64,000 nt of DNA, taken from positions 2,790,001 through 2,854,000 of the forward strand of contig JAQMRL010000022.1 of NCBI GenBank assembly GCA_035578175.1, written 5' to 3'. The notes beneath the pieces are model-generated. The model saw only the letters and a program-made list of their open reading frames with translations, did no database searches and was not told the DNA's origin. Shown here in pieces: positions 1-12,235 of this stretch (positions are counted from its first letter, which is position 1; each line of letters starts with the position of its first letter). Source of the DNA: Catonia carolina (Eukaryota; Arthropoda; Insecta; Hemiptera; Achilidae). The position numbers and the translations under genes are program-made.

Positions 1-877
1 GCATATTTCGTAATTTCCTTAAGATATACGTATATCCTACCTAGTTAAGTTCTACCTGTCTTACTGATATTAACATCTAACAAATTTTCTCAGCAGTCAC
101 TAAAGAGACTGGCTTTAAATTTTTACCTCATACTCAGTATCATTTAGTAAAACTTAAGATACAAGAATTTTAAAAATAATATATTTTTTTGAAGGAAATT
201 TGCTTTCATCATTACCAACATGGAGACATCTAAACTATCAACAAAACATTCATAACTGATTTTAAAAAGAACTTAAAATTCATCACAAATCAATTTTCAT
301 TAAAAATCCTTCCACCAGAGTTGTATTGTAGTAGACTATAAGAACTGTCTAAAAATTTCAAGTGAATAGCTTCACTAGTTTCTGAGCTGAAGGATCTTTC
401 ATCTAAAATAAAATTTTTGGGGAAAACGCAATAAAATAAGATATAGGCCTACAAATTTCTAATAAATTTCTAAATAAGGACTAAATACAAATTTAACCTG
501 TTAAAACTGTACAAAAAAGGTTTTTTTCTTCACGTAGTAGTTAAGTCCAGCTACAGCGTTCTTCTCAGAAAATTGCATGATCACCCCCAACGAATTGATC
601 ACCAAACTATCGGATCCATCACTACCAGGGAATCCGCAACGCAGGTTGAAATGTCAATCTTCCATAAAGTGATTTATTTTACTTTATTTCTTCACTTTTC
701 TGGTAATGTTGTTATTTATCATTCATGGATCATGAACTTTATCTCATTGAACATATACCAATGGGTGTCACTGTTCTTTTTCATTTATTTTTCTTGTCAT
801 CCTTTCTCTACTTTTATCAAATTTGCTCGTTGTATCTTAGTACATACATTACAAAAAAATCATATTATCCTTCACCG
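1..877. other. no recognisable feature
   Basis: AT-rich intron-like DNA of the ADAMTS-like gene. Two overlapping frames (573-887, 725-1126) have no recognisable domain and run into SINE sequence. Confidence 0.6.
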
Positions 878-926
878 TCTGCATTAGCAGTAGTTGCAGG
901 ACAGTCGGACGTTAAACCCCCCAAAA
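878..926 (+). repeat. SINE family B, 3' tail fragment
   Basis: The string cattagcagtagttgcagga followed by cagtcggacgttaaac matches the end of the 13.6-13.8 kb copy (cattagcagaaattgcagt, cagtcagacgtaaaac). The head is absent. Confidence 0.55.
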
Positions 927-1007
927 AGTATCTTAGTATATACGTAGTTGCAAATAAAGTTATTAAAGACAAAAAAATTTCTTCACGTAGTATTAATGAA
1001 GCAACCC

Positions 1008-1335
1008 ACACGGTCGGTCTAGTGGTAAATTCGTCGCCGCGAGTCAGCTGTTTAACAGCTGATTTTCAGAGACGAAGGTTCCTGTTTCGTTTTACAAATC
1101 CTAGTAAAGGTAATTACTTTCACTAGGATATGAATACTAGACAGTGGTTAATGGTGTACTTTGATGGTTGGGATTGAATTAACCATACCTTCTCATGAAT
1201 GGTCGCCCTGAGTTTGCATGAGGCAACACATTCATTGCATATCGTCCTCATCTCATTTGGCCACGGCGTTTCTTACTGTTCTTAAATTGAACAGATTCCA
1301 ACGTGCACACATTAGGGATTAAAAAATTTAAAAAG
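1008..1335 (+). repeat. tRNA-derived SINE family A, copy 1
   Basis: The head GGTCTAGTGGTAAA resembles an A box. The following body (gtcgccgcgagtcag, aacagctgattttc, tgtactttgatggttggga, gaacagatt) is shared with the copies at 25.2 and 46.7 kb. The B-box region is disrupted by an insertion (tttcgttttacaaatcc). Confidence 0.8.
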
Positions 1336-2704
1336 CACAATCCAAAGCTACTATAATATCGTTCACGCATGTAAGAAAAAGTATTGCCACCTTTTCATTC
1401 ATTTACAAAAATTAAATGATAAACTTTATAAAGGAAACTTGTAAATGTAGCCCAGATGTAACTAACTCAATATCTTAATGACACAGAATAATTATATAAT
1501 CATAAAAAATTTCTTTTATTAAATTTTCAAAATTTAATAAAATAAATTACAATTTGTAAGTAAAAGATCTATCTAATGGAGCAAAAAATCGAAATTTTTA
1601 CCAAAAGCCCGTTGTTACTCCCCTTAAATTCCAAATTTAATTTAAAATAGTTTTGACTGTTGGTTTCCGGACACACAGTCACAGAGGTGTCATTATTATT
1701 TTTCATCGTATTTATAAAGTGAAAATATGTTAAAATTCTAGAATCTAAAAAAGTATTACATCTTTTTCCCTACCTACATAGTAAGTTTGTAAAATAAGAT
1801 AAATTGAAAAATTATATTATTTATTAGACTGTTACAAAGCCACAAAACGAAGAAAACTTCAAACGTATAAATTGTGAAAATTGGAAAGACAATACCTGAA
1901 ATATTACATTCATGAATACGAAATATTCTATAATTCTAAGCTATGAAGAAAGTACATAAGTTTAGGGACGGATAAAATATTTTCTACTTTAGAACATCTG
2001 TGTATAAACTGCAATGGTTCTGATACAAAAGTTTTATGAAACTTGATTTAGTTAAAAGAAAAAAATATGTACAGAAAAATCTGATACATCGATTTCATAT
2101 TTTTAGACAATTCTTTGCAAAGTGAACCCGAAATATCATTTCGGTTTTACACAATAATGTTCCGGTGTTTTGCTGCCTTTTTTTACAAACATACATCATC
2201 CAAGACATGATTGGTGTATGGTGAAGTAAAGTGATTTCTTTTATAAATTATTATTGGTACCGATTTTAATTTTAAATTGTAAAGAAAATTATTTTAATTC
2301 AGTTGATTTAGTCAGTCAACAAACTCATTTAAATGATTTTCCACTGTAATTTTTTAAAGTAAACTTAATAAATGTGCGCTACAAAATGATTTTATAATAC
2401 GAGTTGTTTAATAACTGGTAAAATCAATTTCTAAAAAACTGGGTTCGACTGTTTCCTTCTGATAGTCATCGAGAAGTTTTTTGTAATTAATTATTTGAAG
2501 TCTTTTAGAAATTAATAAAATCATACTTATTTTTGTATATTTCTTAATGAGAAATTAAGTTATTTTTATCATGTTTAATATCAAATGACTATCAATTTTT
2601 ATGTTTAGAAATGTATAACAAATTACTTTCACAATGTTTTGATCGGTTATGTATGTATTTATAAATTGTTACAACGAATTATTTTTCATTTTATTATTTT
2701 GTAT
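1336..2704. other. no recognisable feature
   Basis: AT-rich DNA with many stops in all frames; nothing repeated within the window was seen. Confidence 0.6.
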
Positions 2705-2885
2705 TTCTTCTTTCACCGTGAAAGAAGAAATTACACAGCAAAGTTCAAAATATCAAGAAAAATTAGCAGATTACCCAAATTCTTTGGCGCTTAATTTACT
2801 TGATCATAGCGAAGACGTATCACGACTAAAAAACCAAAAGACTAAAACTGCTTGACCTTCAGTTTAGAATTACCGACTAACCTAC
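2705..2885 (+). mobile_element. LINE RT C-terminal remnant
   Basis: The translation TVKEEITQQSSKYQEKLADY followed by PNSLALNLLDHSEDVSRLK aligns with the end of the 58.5-59.7 kb element (TVGEEISSRSEKYLTKL, NHLAINLLDDN, RLKKARILDL). The last codons are frameshifted. Nothing older than this tail is preserved upstream. Confidence 0.75.
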
Positions 2886-5754
2886 ATTGTTAACAATTGA
2901 AGTCCATGTTAGTCTCTATGAACATCATCTTCTTCCTCTACGAATTTTACTTTGTTCATCTTTCATCTAGATTAAGCCCCGAATGTTTTTAAAAATTGTA
3001 AATAATTTTGTTTTCGTTTGGAAGCATTACCATTGGGTATTGTCTTCGTCATATAAACACTTACACATTATTTACTTGTAGTTTTAGTTTTTAAACTGAT
3101 TGTAAATAAACTCAGATGTTAAAAACAAAGTGTAAACTGTTTAATGGAAAGTTACTAAGTTGATTTGTTAAGATACATACTGTATACCGATAATTAACAA
3201 ATTGTAGTTAATTACTTTTAGTATAATATTTAACTACCCTGGTCAATCTCTTGTTCCAGTTCTGTGTAGCATAACGTTTCCATTACCTACACTAAATAGG
3301 ATGTCACAACGTATATTTTTTACATTACAATAAAATTTATTGATTTAGTTCCTGAACTATTTTTTACTATGTTTTAGTCTTCACAAAATAATTATAAGAA
3401 GAGAAAATCTGATATTAAAAAGGGCAAAAGAGTTAGCTATTAGTTACTGAAGAGGTTTCAAACAGTTGGAATCATAGGTAAGCTTAAATAAATTAAACTT
3501 TTTAAAGAAATATTTTATGCAGTCTTTAATTTTTATTACGGTACTGTAAATTGAGTAGTAAAATTTCCGTATACTTACGAATAAAATTTAAATGGCGGTA
3601 GGGAATTTTACTTAAGAAGACGAGGTACCCAGTTAAAGATAAGAAAGTTAAAGATAAAGAAATCTATTCTCTGTTTATAATTACGGGTGTTGTTCATTAA
3701 AATGAGACATGTTAAAATATACCTTAATCATGTTTCTTGATACCTTAAAAGTAAGAAATCAACGAGTTGAGTTTAACGATAAATTACAGAAGGTTATTAT
3801 ATCTTCAACAAAAACGTTATTTGTTATACTTTTAGTAATATATATGTAGGCTGAATTAAGATTTAGAGCTGATTAAGAAAATTGTAAGATTTATAAAAAA
3901 CTTTGTATATTCTTCACTAATTTAGTAAAATGTGTTTTATTTATTTTCTTAATGACCTGTATTTATTACTTGAGAGATACTTGAAATAATATTAATTTAT
4001 TATTATATTTGAAAACATTACTTTATTTTTCTACTATTGAAACAATCTGAACTACTATTACAAAGTAAGAAGTATGTTTTATGTTTTGTTTCAAAAGAAA
4101 TCTAAAATAGAATATGTTGAAATATTTGCGATATACAATACTTTATAATACGAAATCATGCGCTACAAAATTTTAAACTTATAAAAACTTCTACAGATAT
4201 ATTACAGAACTTTAAAAATAATAATTTGAGTGTGTACAGTCATGCATACCCGATACTTTATTGCCAAGAAAAATGGTCAACCATAAAAGACGATGTGAGA
4301 TGATGAAAGCAAAGTACTCGACCTACTTTCTGTTTGCTCTTTATTGCACCTACCATGTTAGTAATAAACTCCCTTAAACCACTACAACGAGTACTCGTGT
4401 TTGGATATTGGAAAAGAACAATACAGAGTTGTGTTGTTTTCTGAAATACTTTTTTAGAATTATTTTCAACGTAGAACAATTTTATAAGAGAGGTTTTTTG
4501 TAAGCAAGTTTGATTTTGTTAGTTTTTATCTATAACGAAATAAAAGTCAGGTTTTAAGCGTTAAAAACAAAAGCATTTATAAAATTATTACAAATATTCT
4601 ATAATATTCATCCAATACTTAAATTAAAATTATATACAAACTTAATATCATTACACCATTATACAAAAAATGGAATTATGTAAATAAATGGCATTTCTCA
4701 ACAGAAGTAGAAAGAACAACCATAAGAACCTGTATTCATAATAATATATTTCAAATAAAATAGTTGGCTGATTAGTGTATTGTTTTTTGTACACTGTCAA
4801 CTCAACATCATTATCATCAACCGACCTTAACGTCCACTGGTGGACAACAATTTTATCTGCATCTTCAACATTTGTTTGTTGTTATTAATGTTTATTTAAG
4901 TATCACATTTGAAAAAAAAACTATAAGAATTCGAGAACTGTCATTAAATCACATAACATTTGATTATTTAAAACTCAAAATTGGGTTCAGTGTAGAATAC
5001 TTTAAACGGAGTTTGTCCTTAAATACAGAGTTCTAAGAGATTTAACAAATTTTTAAAGGGTTATAAAGAGGACAATTTTGGGATTCTGCGAAAAATCCGA
5101 AAATGAAAATTGGCCATAGCAGTAACGAGTTTTTTCGAAGTAAAAAATAAAATAGTTCGATGGTGCTGATATTCTGGGGGCGACGTTGCGAAGTTTGTAG
5201 CTTACTAATCAACTGAATGTATTTCTGAGCTGAGAAAACCAAATTTATATTTAATTTACAAAATTTATAGTAAAGTTTCTAACATAATTTTGTTATAAAA
5301 TTACTTTTCGTGTAATAACTGCGCATGGAGAAGATCAATCATTAGTAAAATTAAAACATAAAATCCCTAATAATTTATATTAGGTAACAGGTACCTAATG
5401 AACTATTAAAACAAATTTTAGTTAAATAAAGTGTATGATGAGTACAAATATTGAATATTATCAATTGTACGAGTCAAAGTAATCGAGTTAACTGATAATT
5501 TATTTACAAGTTATCCATCAACGTCACGTGGTAGTTATTTATACATTTATAATTAATATATAGTCCTTTTATGAATTCCGTTGAAAATCGAAATAAGGAA
5601 CACACCGCGATTCATAATAGATGATCGTGTAACTTTGGAGATGAGAAGTGAGTGAAGCAAATAAGGCATACTCGTAAGAGCAAGAGTGTATGTTGCCAAG
5701 ATATGTCAGGATCGGGGGTAAGTAAGAGAAGACTGAGTAGGATTTAGGAAAGAC
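2886..5754. other. no recognisable feature
   Basis: AT-rich DNA. Small minus frames at 4258-4479 and 5042-5242 show no domain. The expected next ADAMTSL exon was not found here. Confidence 0.55.
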
Positions 5755-5937
5755 GTTGGCTGGAAGAGTCGGTGGTGGTTATCAGAGCGTAGGGAGGCTG
5801 CCATGTTGGGGGTCCCCGTGGAGCATAACTCAGCTAGCCCGGCGCCAACGCTCCCTGAAGAACGGCCCCCCGGCTCAGCTTCACTTATTCATGCCCCTCT
5901 AACGGCACCTCTCAAGAAACTGATCGAAATCACTTGA
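5755..5937 (+). other. GC-rich island with short open frame, nature unknown
   Basis: This block is far richer in GC than its surroundings. From 5737 to the TGA at 5935 one plus frame is open; from ATG 5803 it encodes 44 codons (MLGVPVEHNS, ASPAPTLPEE, RPPGSASLIH...). A strong donor-like GGG|GTAAGTAAG lies just upstream at 5718. It could be a first exon, a promoter region, or a piece of a transposon. No family is recognised. Confidence 0.3.
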
Positions 5938-7771
5938 AAACTTTCCACCTTTGCATTCTTCCGCTTTTACTCAGCAAATTCTTGATTCACAGAAAAAACC
6001 GAGTCGATTCAACGTATTCAGTCTTTTATAAGGAGAAGTTTGTAAAGGATAAGCCTAAAAGCTACTTTTATTTTACAAACATAATAGGCCTACAATGAAC
6101 CCGAACAGAAATAACAAAGGAATTCTCCTTTATTTCATTCCTTCAATTCGTAAAAAAATTCACGTAAAAGAAATTATGGTAATATAAGAAAAAGATAAAA
6201 CGAAAATTCTTTAAAAGAAAAAAGCATTTTTCCGTACCAATTTGTACTTGCTAAAAAGAGTTCCCTTCATAATACTTGCATTAATTTTGCATATAATTAA
6301 ATCGAAATTGTTCACCAAAGGTAATATTTAATGAAATTTCTTCGTGCAGTAACAAGAACTGTACGCTAGCAGCTAGTTATACCGTACAAACCTTCTAAAG
6401 TATTGAATAATTACATCATTAGTAACAGTTATATAATTGTACTAGAAATGTAAATGTTTAAAAATTATTTCTATAAAAAACTACACATATTTCTACAAAT
6501 ATTCTATAAATTTTATTCTGCATTTTGAATTGCAGAATAGCATAACGTCTAAAGACAATCTTCATTTACAAACTCCATTATAAAATATCAGGTAGAATAT
6601 TAAATAAGTAAGGTTGTACTCCCATCGGGTAATTCTGTTCAGCTCTTCACATTTCAGATTTCATTGTAAAATGTTAAAGCGCCTTAAAATAACCAATGAT
6701 TTGAAGAATGGAAAACACTATAAACAAAAATTATAATAGCCAATAATATTTAATATGAATTTAGAATTATTGATCGAATCTTTTCCAAAAGGAAGATTGT
6801 TTAAAATTTGAACAGTATATTGATTTTTAGCCAGAGGTTTATGACCGATCTTAACTGAATTAACGTACAAACAAATCTTGTGTTAATTTAACATCTTATA
6901 AGTAATTTATAATATTTTAATAAATACTTAACACTTTTATAAAGTATTAGTAAACGACAGAACGTTATTAATAAAAAGAGAAATACAAAAATTTCAAGAA
7001 GATTTTAAACTATTGCTGTTTCATATGACTAATACATCCACACATATAAGGCAGCTTATAATACACACAGTTACACTGATTCTAAAAGCGAAAACTTTTC
7101 CTTATTTTCAAAATGTTAAGAAATAAGAAGCTGGAATCTCGCCTATGAATATTATGTTGTGCGTTCCAGGGCAATGAACTCCAATTCATGCCAAAACTAC
7201 AACTAAAGTATTGTTCGGAGAGGCGATTTCTCGTAAAGGGTAATAACCACTGTCATCCGCAAACAATTTCTGTCAACGCATCGCATTCTTGTACACTACA
7301 ATAGTCCCTATAAAAGTAATTGTATTGTAGTACTCAGTAGGATTTCTAATAAACAGAACTGGGATTTAACATCTAAAAACACAATAATAATACTACACTC
7401 TGGATTGTGTTTACAAACACAATAAATATGCAAGCACTGGCCTATTAAATGTAAACCCAAGCCTATAAAAGTGTTAATGTCATTCTAAAAAATGTAAAGA
7501 TGAGAGAAAACTGCGATAAATTTATTTTAAATCCGATTTATTGCTAAATTTTTATTTTACTTGTTAAACTTTTTAACAGGGTTATAAAATAATTTCCATA
7601 ATACAAACAAAGAATAATCTTATGGCAAAATAAGACCAGTAAAAATTCTTGTTTTTGAAAAATCAGCTGTAAGGAGTTTATCAGTATGAATAAGATGTAC
7701 CATTTTTAGTTGTCTGTAAATCCAAAGTACGGCTTTCATAAACATTTTAAAAAATTTTTTATTAACCTTTT
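5938..7771. other. no recognisable feature
   Basis: AT-rich intronic DNA, with one TAGGCCTA palindrome at 6085-6092. Confidence 0.6.
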
Positions 7772-8161
7772 GTTGTTGTTTAGGTCAACAGCTGCAAGGC
7801 TGGTTTGAACCTCTAAAAGTTTTACTAAGTAAAACGTGGAGTGAGGTGGTTTACAATTGCCTTCCTCACTGAGTACAAAAGTAGCCCATGCTTATCAGTA
7901 TGCCAGGCCCTCTGAAAAGCACCAACTTTCCACCCTGCAAATGACACCTTCACTTCTTTCACCACAGGGTCTGGCTGTATAATGAAATTCATTACTTTCA
8001 GAGGAGATAACTCTGTTTAGTGCCTTTTACACTTCTACCTTTTCTGTTCTTAAATGCTTCAGTTACATAATTGACTGACCGTCTGATAAGAAACAGAACT
8101 ATTTTTTGTAGCCCTGGAACTACAGATCGAGTGCAAATAATTTAACACTCCACCTGCCTGT
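7772..8161 (-). repeat. 390-bp repeat X, copy 1
   Basis: This copy runs from ttgttgtttaggtca to cacctgcctgt. Its internal frame starts MNFIIQPDPVVKEVKVSFAG but is frameshifted in the middle. It faces copy 2 head to head across about 35 bp, forming a long inverted repeat. The family is unidentified. Confidence 0.85.
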
Positions 8162-8196
8162 ACAGACGTAATTAACCTTTTATAAGTAAGGATAAT

Positions 8197-8592
8197 TGCC
8201 CATAACAGGCAGGTGGACTGTTAATATTATGTACACTCGATCTGATAATTCCAGGGCTACAAAAATAGTTCTGTTTAGAATCACATAGTCAGCCAATCAT
8301 ATGACTGAAGCATTTAAGAACATAAGAGGTAGAGGTGTAAAAGACACTAATCAGAGTTATCTCCCCCGAGAGTAATGAATTTCACCATACTGCCAGACCC
8401 TGTGGTGAATAAAGTGAAGATGTCATTTTCCGGATGGAAAGTAGATGTTTTTCAAAGGGCCTGGCATGCTGATAAGCATACTTTTCCACTCAGTGAGGAA
8501 GGTAATTGTAAACCATCTCACTCCTCGTTTTACTCAGTAATGCATCCAGAGATTCAAACCAGCTTTTCGGCTGATGACCTAAACAACAAGAA
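8197..8592 (+). repeat. 390-bp repeat X, copy 2 (with open frame)
   Basis: It begins tgcccataacaggcaggtgg and ends gacctaaacaacaa. The frame at 8375-8596 opens MNFTILPDPVVNKVKMSFSG and contains FQRAWHADKHTFPLSEEG. It is more diverged than copies 4 and 5. It forms the right arm of the inverted pair with copy 1. Confidence 0.85.
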
Positions 8593-9199
8593 GTAAGAAA
8601 CATAAACGTCCTTAGTTCACTCTGGGATAAAATTTTTCCACCGGGATAGAAATCGAAATTTTCCTTTTGCGAGTAAAAATCGAACGAATCCCTCTCAGAT
8701 AGAGAGAGATTCACGCTGGAAATAGGAAGCTCACATAATTTAAATAAAAAAACAACTATTATCAAAAAATGGCGAATTTGGTAAATAGTTCACTCTTGGT
8801 ATAAGACCATCAATTTATACCGTTAATTTCTGATATTTATTATTTCTAGTTAACAGCGCTGAGATAAAGTGATTTTAAAGTCGTTTAATGTTGTAGGTAC
8901 ATCATAAAATCTATTATAATACCTACTTATATTTTATTGGATATGGGATTTTTGTTGAGTTTAGCCTCAGCTCCCATTGACTAATTCCGGTTAACTTTTA
9001 AAAAAAAATTGCAGCTATCCATGTGCAGATTTGCCGTTACCTATCATTATTTTTTCAAAATTTTTAATACAGGATATAGAAAATTCTGATGTTTTATGAC
9101 CAGGTTCTTTAAAGATTTAAATCATTGATGCCGTGCCTAATCAGTCTGTGGCCTGTGGTTTTTTCAAATACAGATTCTTAGTTTAAAAAGTCGAATAAA
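8593..9199. other. no recognisable feature
   Basis: Spacer between repeat X copy 2 and the 9.2-9.8 kb MITE. The minus frame at 8490-8765 is mostly the antisense of repeat X. Confidence 0.6.
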
Positions 9200-9836
9200 C
9201 ACGGTTCAATTTGATTTCTCAATGTGGTTGAATCAATTTAATTGATTGATTTCATTGAATCAATTTGATTGATTCAACCACAATGAATGGAATTTGTCTA
9301 CATGGTTCAATGCAATTGAACACTTAGCCTAATGTTAAAAGCACGGAGTCTAAGGAAATTATTAGATTAGAAGTTCGAATAATTTCGGAAAACTTAATCG
9401 AGATCTATAATTAAATCGAAAAGATTCACAAAAAGCGGCGGCGGCGTTAATGAACACGACTGGGAATATAGCGTAGAATCGAATTCGGCGCTTCTGAAAG
9501 TTTATTAAAAGAACTTGAAAAAGAAGACCTCGGACATTTAAAAATCATTTACATAATATGTCCACTAAACGATTCGAATAACTGTATGACAACTCTCAAT
9601 ATTATCACACTTAAAATTAAAATGCAGTTCACCGCCTTTTCAATCACGTTGAATACCAAATTACGCACTTCAATTTCGTTGAATCTACTATATTGATCAA
9701 CGGCATTAAACAGGGAAATAGAAAGCCAGTCAGACTTCCTTCAATGTTGAATTTCATTGAACTATTCGGTTGAAATGCAATCTACACTGTTCAATTTCAT
9801 TGATCCAACCACATTGATCAACCAAAATGAACCGCG
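9200..9836. mobile_element. MITE with 45-bp terminal inverted repeats
   Basis: The left end, cacggttcaatttgatt...tcaatgtggttgaatcaat, and the inverted right end, cgcggttcattttggttg...tcaatgtggttggatcaat, match over about 45 bp. The left end also has an inner palindrome (tgtggttgaatcaat ... attgattcaaccaca, 9222-9284). No transposase frame is present. The target duplication is not clear and the superfamily is unassigned. A GCGGCGGCGGCG run at about 9435-9446 is unusual for this AT-rich DNA. Confidence 0.75.
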
Positions 9837-10042
9837 TATGTTCAGCTTAACACTAATTTAACTTTTCTCTCTTTTTAATATATACATATATTAATTTTGA
9901 GAGTATAAAAATGTACTAAATGAATCGACGAACATTTAACTCTATCATAACTGTGAATAGTTATTTTTCTTTAGATAAGACCTACTAAATATAAAAATAC
10001 GTTTCTGTTTACAAGTATTTGATAGTATATAAAAATAATTAC

Positions 10043-10270
10043 CTGGCATTTAGCTTCTATACACATGTCTAGGCTGCCAGGTCGACATCTGGTACCATCT
10101 CTAACAGATGAAGCTAATCTAGCTACAATCCCCGTATGAGCGATACAAGTTAATGCACAAGGAAAATCTTCATCGTAATGGGGTTTCCAAGTTAGTAAAG
10201 CACCGTCATATGGTACATCATTGTAGGAAGCACACTGATGCTCTCTGAAATCCACAGCATCCGGACATGG
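10043..10270 (-). CDS. ADAMTS-like protein, exon encoding the cysteine-rich module
   Basis: This 76-codon exon encodes the ADAMTS-family cysteine-rich module. It starts PCPDAVDFREHQCASYNDVP and includes PYDG, CALTC, VRDGTRC and SLDMCIEAKCQ, which match the conserved DFR-x-QC, NDV, DGTRC and SLDMCISGxCQ blocks of ADAMTSL1/3-type proteins. The opening PC gives the sixth cysteine of the TSR in the preceding exon. The acceptor is TTACTTACAG (AG at 10271-10272) and the donor is CAG|GTAATT at 10042; both are phase 0, as is the upstream donor. The next expected block (GCD followed by CGVCxGD) was not found to the left, so the gene continues beyond base 1. Family membership is well supported; orthology (for example to Drosophila nolo) is inference. 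Confidence 0.9.
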
Positions 10271-11602
10271 CTGTAAGTAAAAAAAATAAATTCATATTAA
10301 AGTAAGTAATACAAGTAAAACAAAATTATTAAGCCTATTATAAAAGAAACTACAGTAGATGATCCGTGCCAATTAATTCGTAAATAACAATAATTTATTC
10401 CAATAATCAATTTTACAATTACATTAACACTTATAATCTTATTTCGCGATGTTTGGTATTAGTGTTATTTTTATGAAAAATATATGCACCTAAATAAAAA
10501 ATTTATGTCACCATAACGACCCTTCTAAACAAACTGAACTTTGCAACGCTGCTGCCAGAATAGTAGCACTATTAAAATTTTAATTTAATTATTTTGTCAT
10601 TTACTCCAAAATATATGGTTACGGCTTTCACCAATTTTTATTTTCAAATTATTTACAGAATCCGGAAAGCGTCCTCTTAAAAAAAAATGTAAATTTGTTA
10701 AATCTGTTCGATGTAACTACGTATTTAAGGAGACATAGATTCCGATTTAAAATAGATTGAACCAGTTTTTGGGTTATAAATAATATAATGATGATACATA
10801 GCACAATTTGTTTTTAAATATTTCTTTAACAGAAACTAATAAATGGATGAAATAAATAATATTTCATTTAAGCTATTTATAAATCAATCTGGCCAACTTC
10901 AATTCCGATTCGAATGTCAGAAACGTGCTTACATTAACCTACAAAGACTAAACGGAAGCTCTAGCAAACCATTATAATTTATACATGGTTCTGAATTAAA
11001 GGATTTAGTCCTCCAATGAGGTATTTGTTAAAAACCACTTGTACTAAATCATAATTAATCACAGATAAAGGAAATATCTATTTCAAATTAAGCTTTAGCC
11101 TACGGTGGGTTTTAACTTCTTAAAATTTTAGATTCTACTGGCGAATGAAGTCAGAGACCTTTTGATTTTTATTTAGTGAGCGAAACTGCAAATTGGAAAG
11201 TTCTGGGATCAATTTTCGGCTAGAGTCTGGAAGTCTAACAAGTTACAACTTACAATAACCATTTCATAATCCACGGTAGTCGTAAATGACAAATCTGTTG
11301 ATGGAAATCTCATAAAATAGGGAATGATGAAATCACTGCACAGTACTATAGACCTAATAGGAAGAAATTACTTGTTAGATACGCAACAGTAATGAGAACA
11401 ACGCGATTGTACGTTAACACTGTTTATTAAAATTGTAAGTAGACTACGAAGTACATAGGCTAGAAAAGAGTTAACTTTTTTTTACGTCTACTCCTTTATT
11501 GGTAAACAAGGACGACTACTACTATTAAAGTAAATTACATTAATATAATAATACGGAGGACGTACTTACAAAATAATAAAATTTAATTTATATGAATGTT
11601 TC
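10271..11602. other. no recognisable feature
   Basis: Intronic, AT-rich. A string near 11265-11310 (ccacggtagtcgtaaatgac) weakly resembles the SINE family C body. Confidence 0.5.
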
Positions 11603-11752
11603 AGGAATGGTCATCCAGAGTCTGACCAGAGTACAAGATAACTTTTCATTTGCCCGTCATACATATCATTCTCGTCTAATAGGGTCATAGAGCTGCTTAT
11701 TGTTCTTAAATTGAAAAGATTGCAACGGCACACATTAGAGATTAAAAAAGAA
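11603..11752 (+). repeat. tRNA-derived SINE family A, 3' fragment
   Basis: Only the 3' half remains: aggaatggtcatccagag, cgtcatacatatcat, tcatagagctgcttattgtt, and the A-rich tail. The tRNA-like head is missing. Confidence 0.7.
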
Positions 11753-11789
11753 ATAATAATGATCATATAAATCTACTTTAATAATAACC

Positions 11790-12235
11790 CCGGTAACAAA
11801 TTTCTTCAAAATAAAAGAATTTCATTCTTGGAGCACCTACTTAGAGCAGAAAACACCAGACTTGCTGACCAAATAATCAATTTTTACTGGGAAAGAACAA
11901 CAAAACCGAAGTGGATAAAGGAGTTCAACAGAACATGGAAGAGTTGAGAATTTCAAGGGAGGATCTGATTACAAAATCTGGAAAATACGACGAGCTAATT
12001 AAAACTATTATGAAACATTTGAGTCTAAAACTATAAAAGAGTCGAACAGGGTATATTCAGACGAGGACAGGCGCCAAAGGTCGGAACGCCTCAAAAAGAT
12101 GTGGGCGAAAAGGAAAAAGCAAGAATAAAACAACTTACACACTTCGGGAACAAGAAGAACCGATTACAGAGTGGACTGGCCCAGAAATTAGACTAATGTG
12201 GTCCTATGAGATCGTAAAAGCTAAAAAAAATCTAC
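11790..12235 (+). mobile_element. LINE 3' remnant, family 2 copy a
   Basis: The translation FLEHLLRAENTRLADQIINF followed by TKPKWIKEFNRTW resembles the C-terminus of a LINE ORF2. The copies at 37.0-37.6 and 40.0-40.4 kb share the block, the KR-rich tail (QRSERLKKMW) and the terminal tcctatgag...gtaaaagc-A-rich end. The frame is broken after the TW. Confidence 0.7.

Noticed and set aside
573..1126. Two overlapping plus frames of 104 and 133 codons
   Set aside because: No domain or signal; the second runs into SINE A sequence and the first is Phe/Ile/His-rich as expected of AT-rich DNA.
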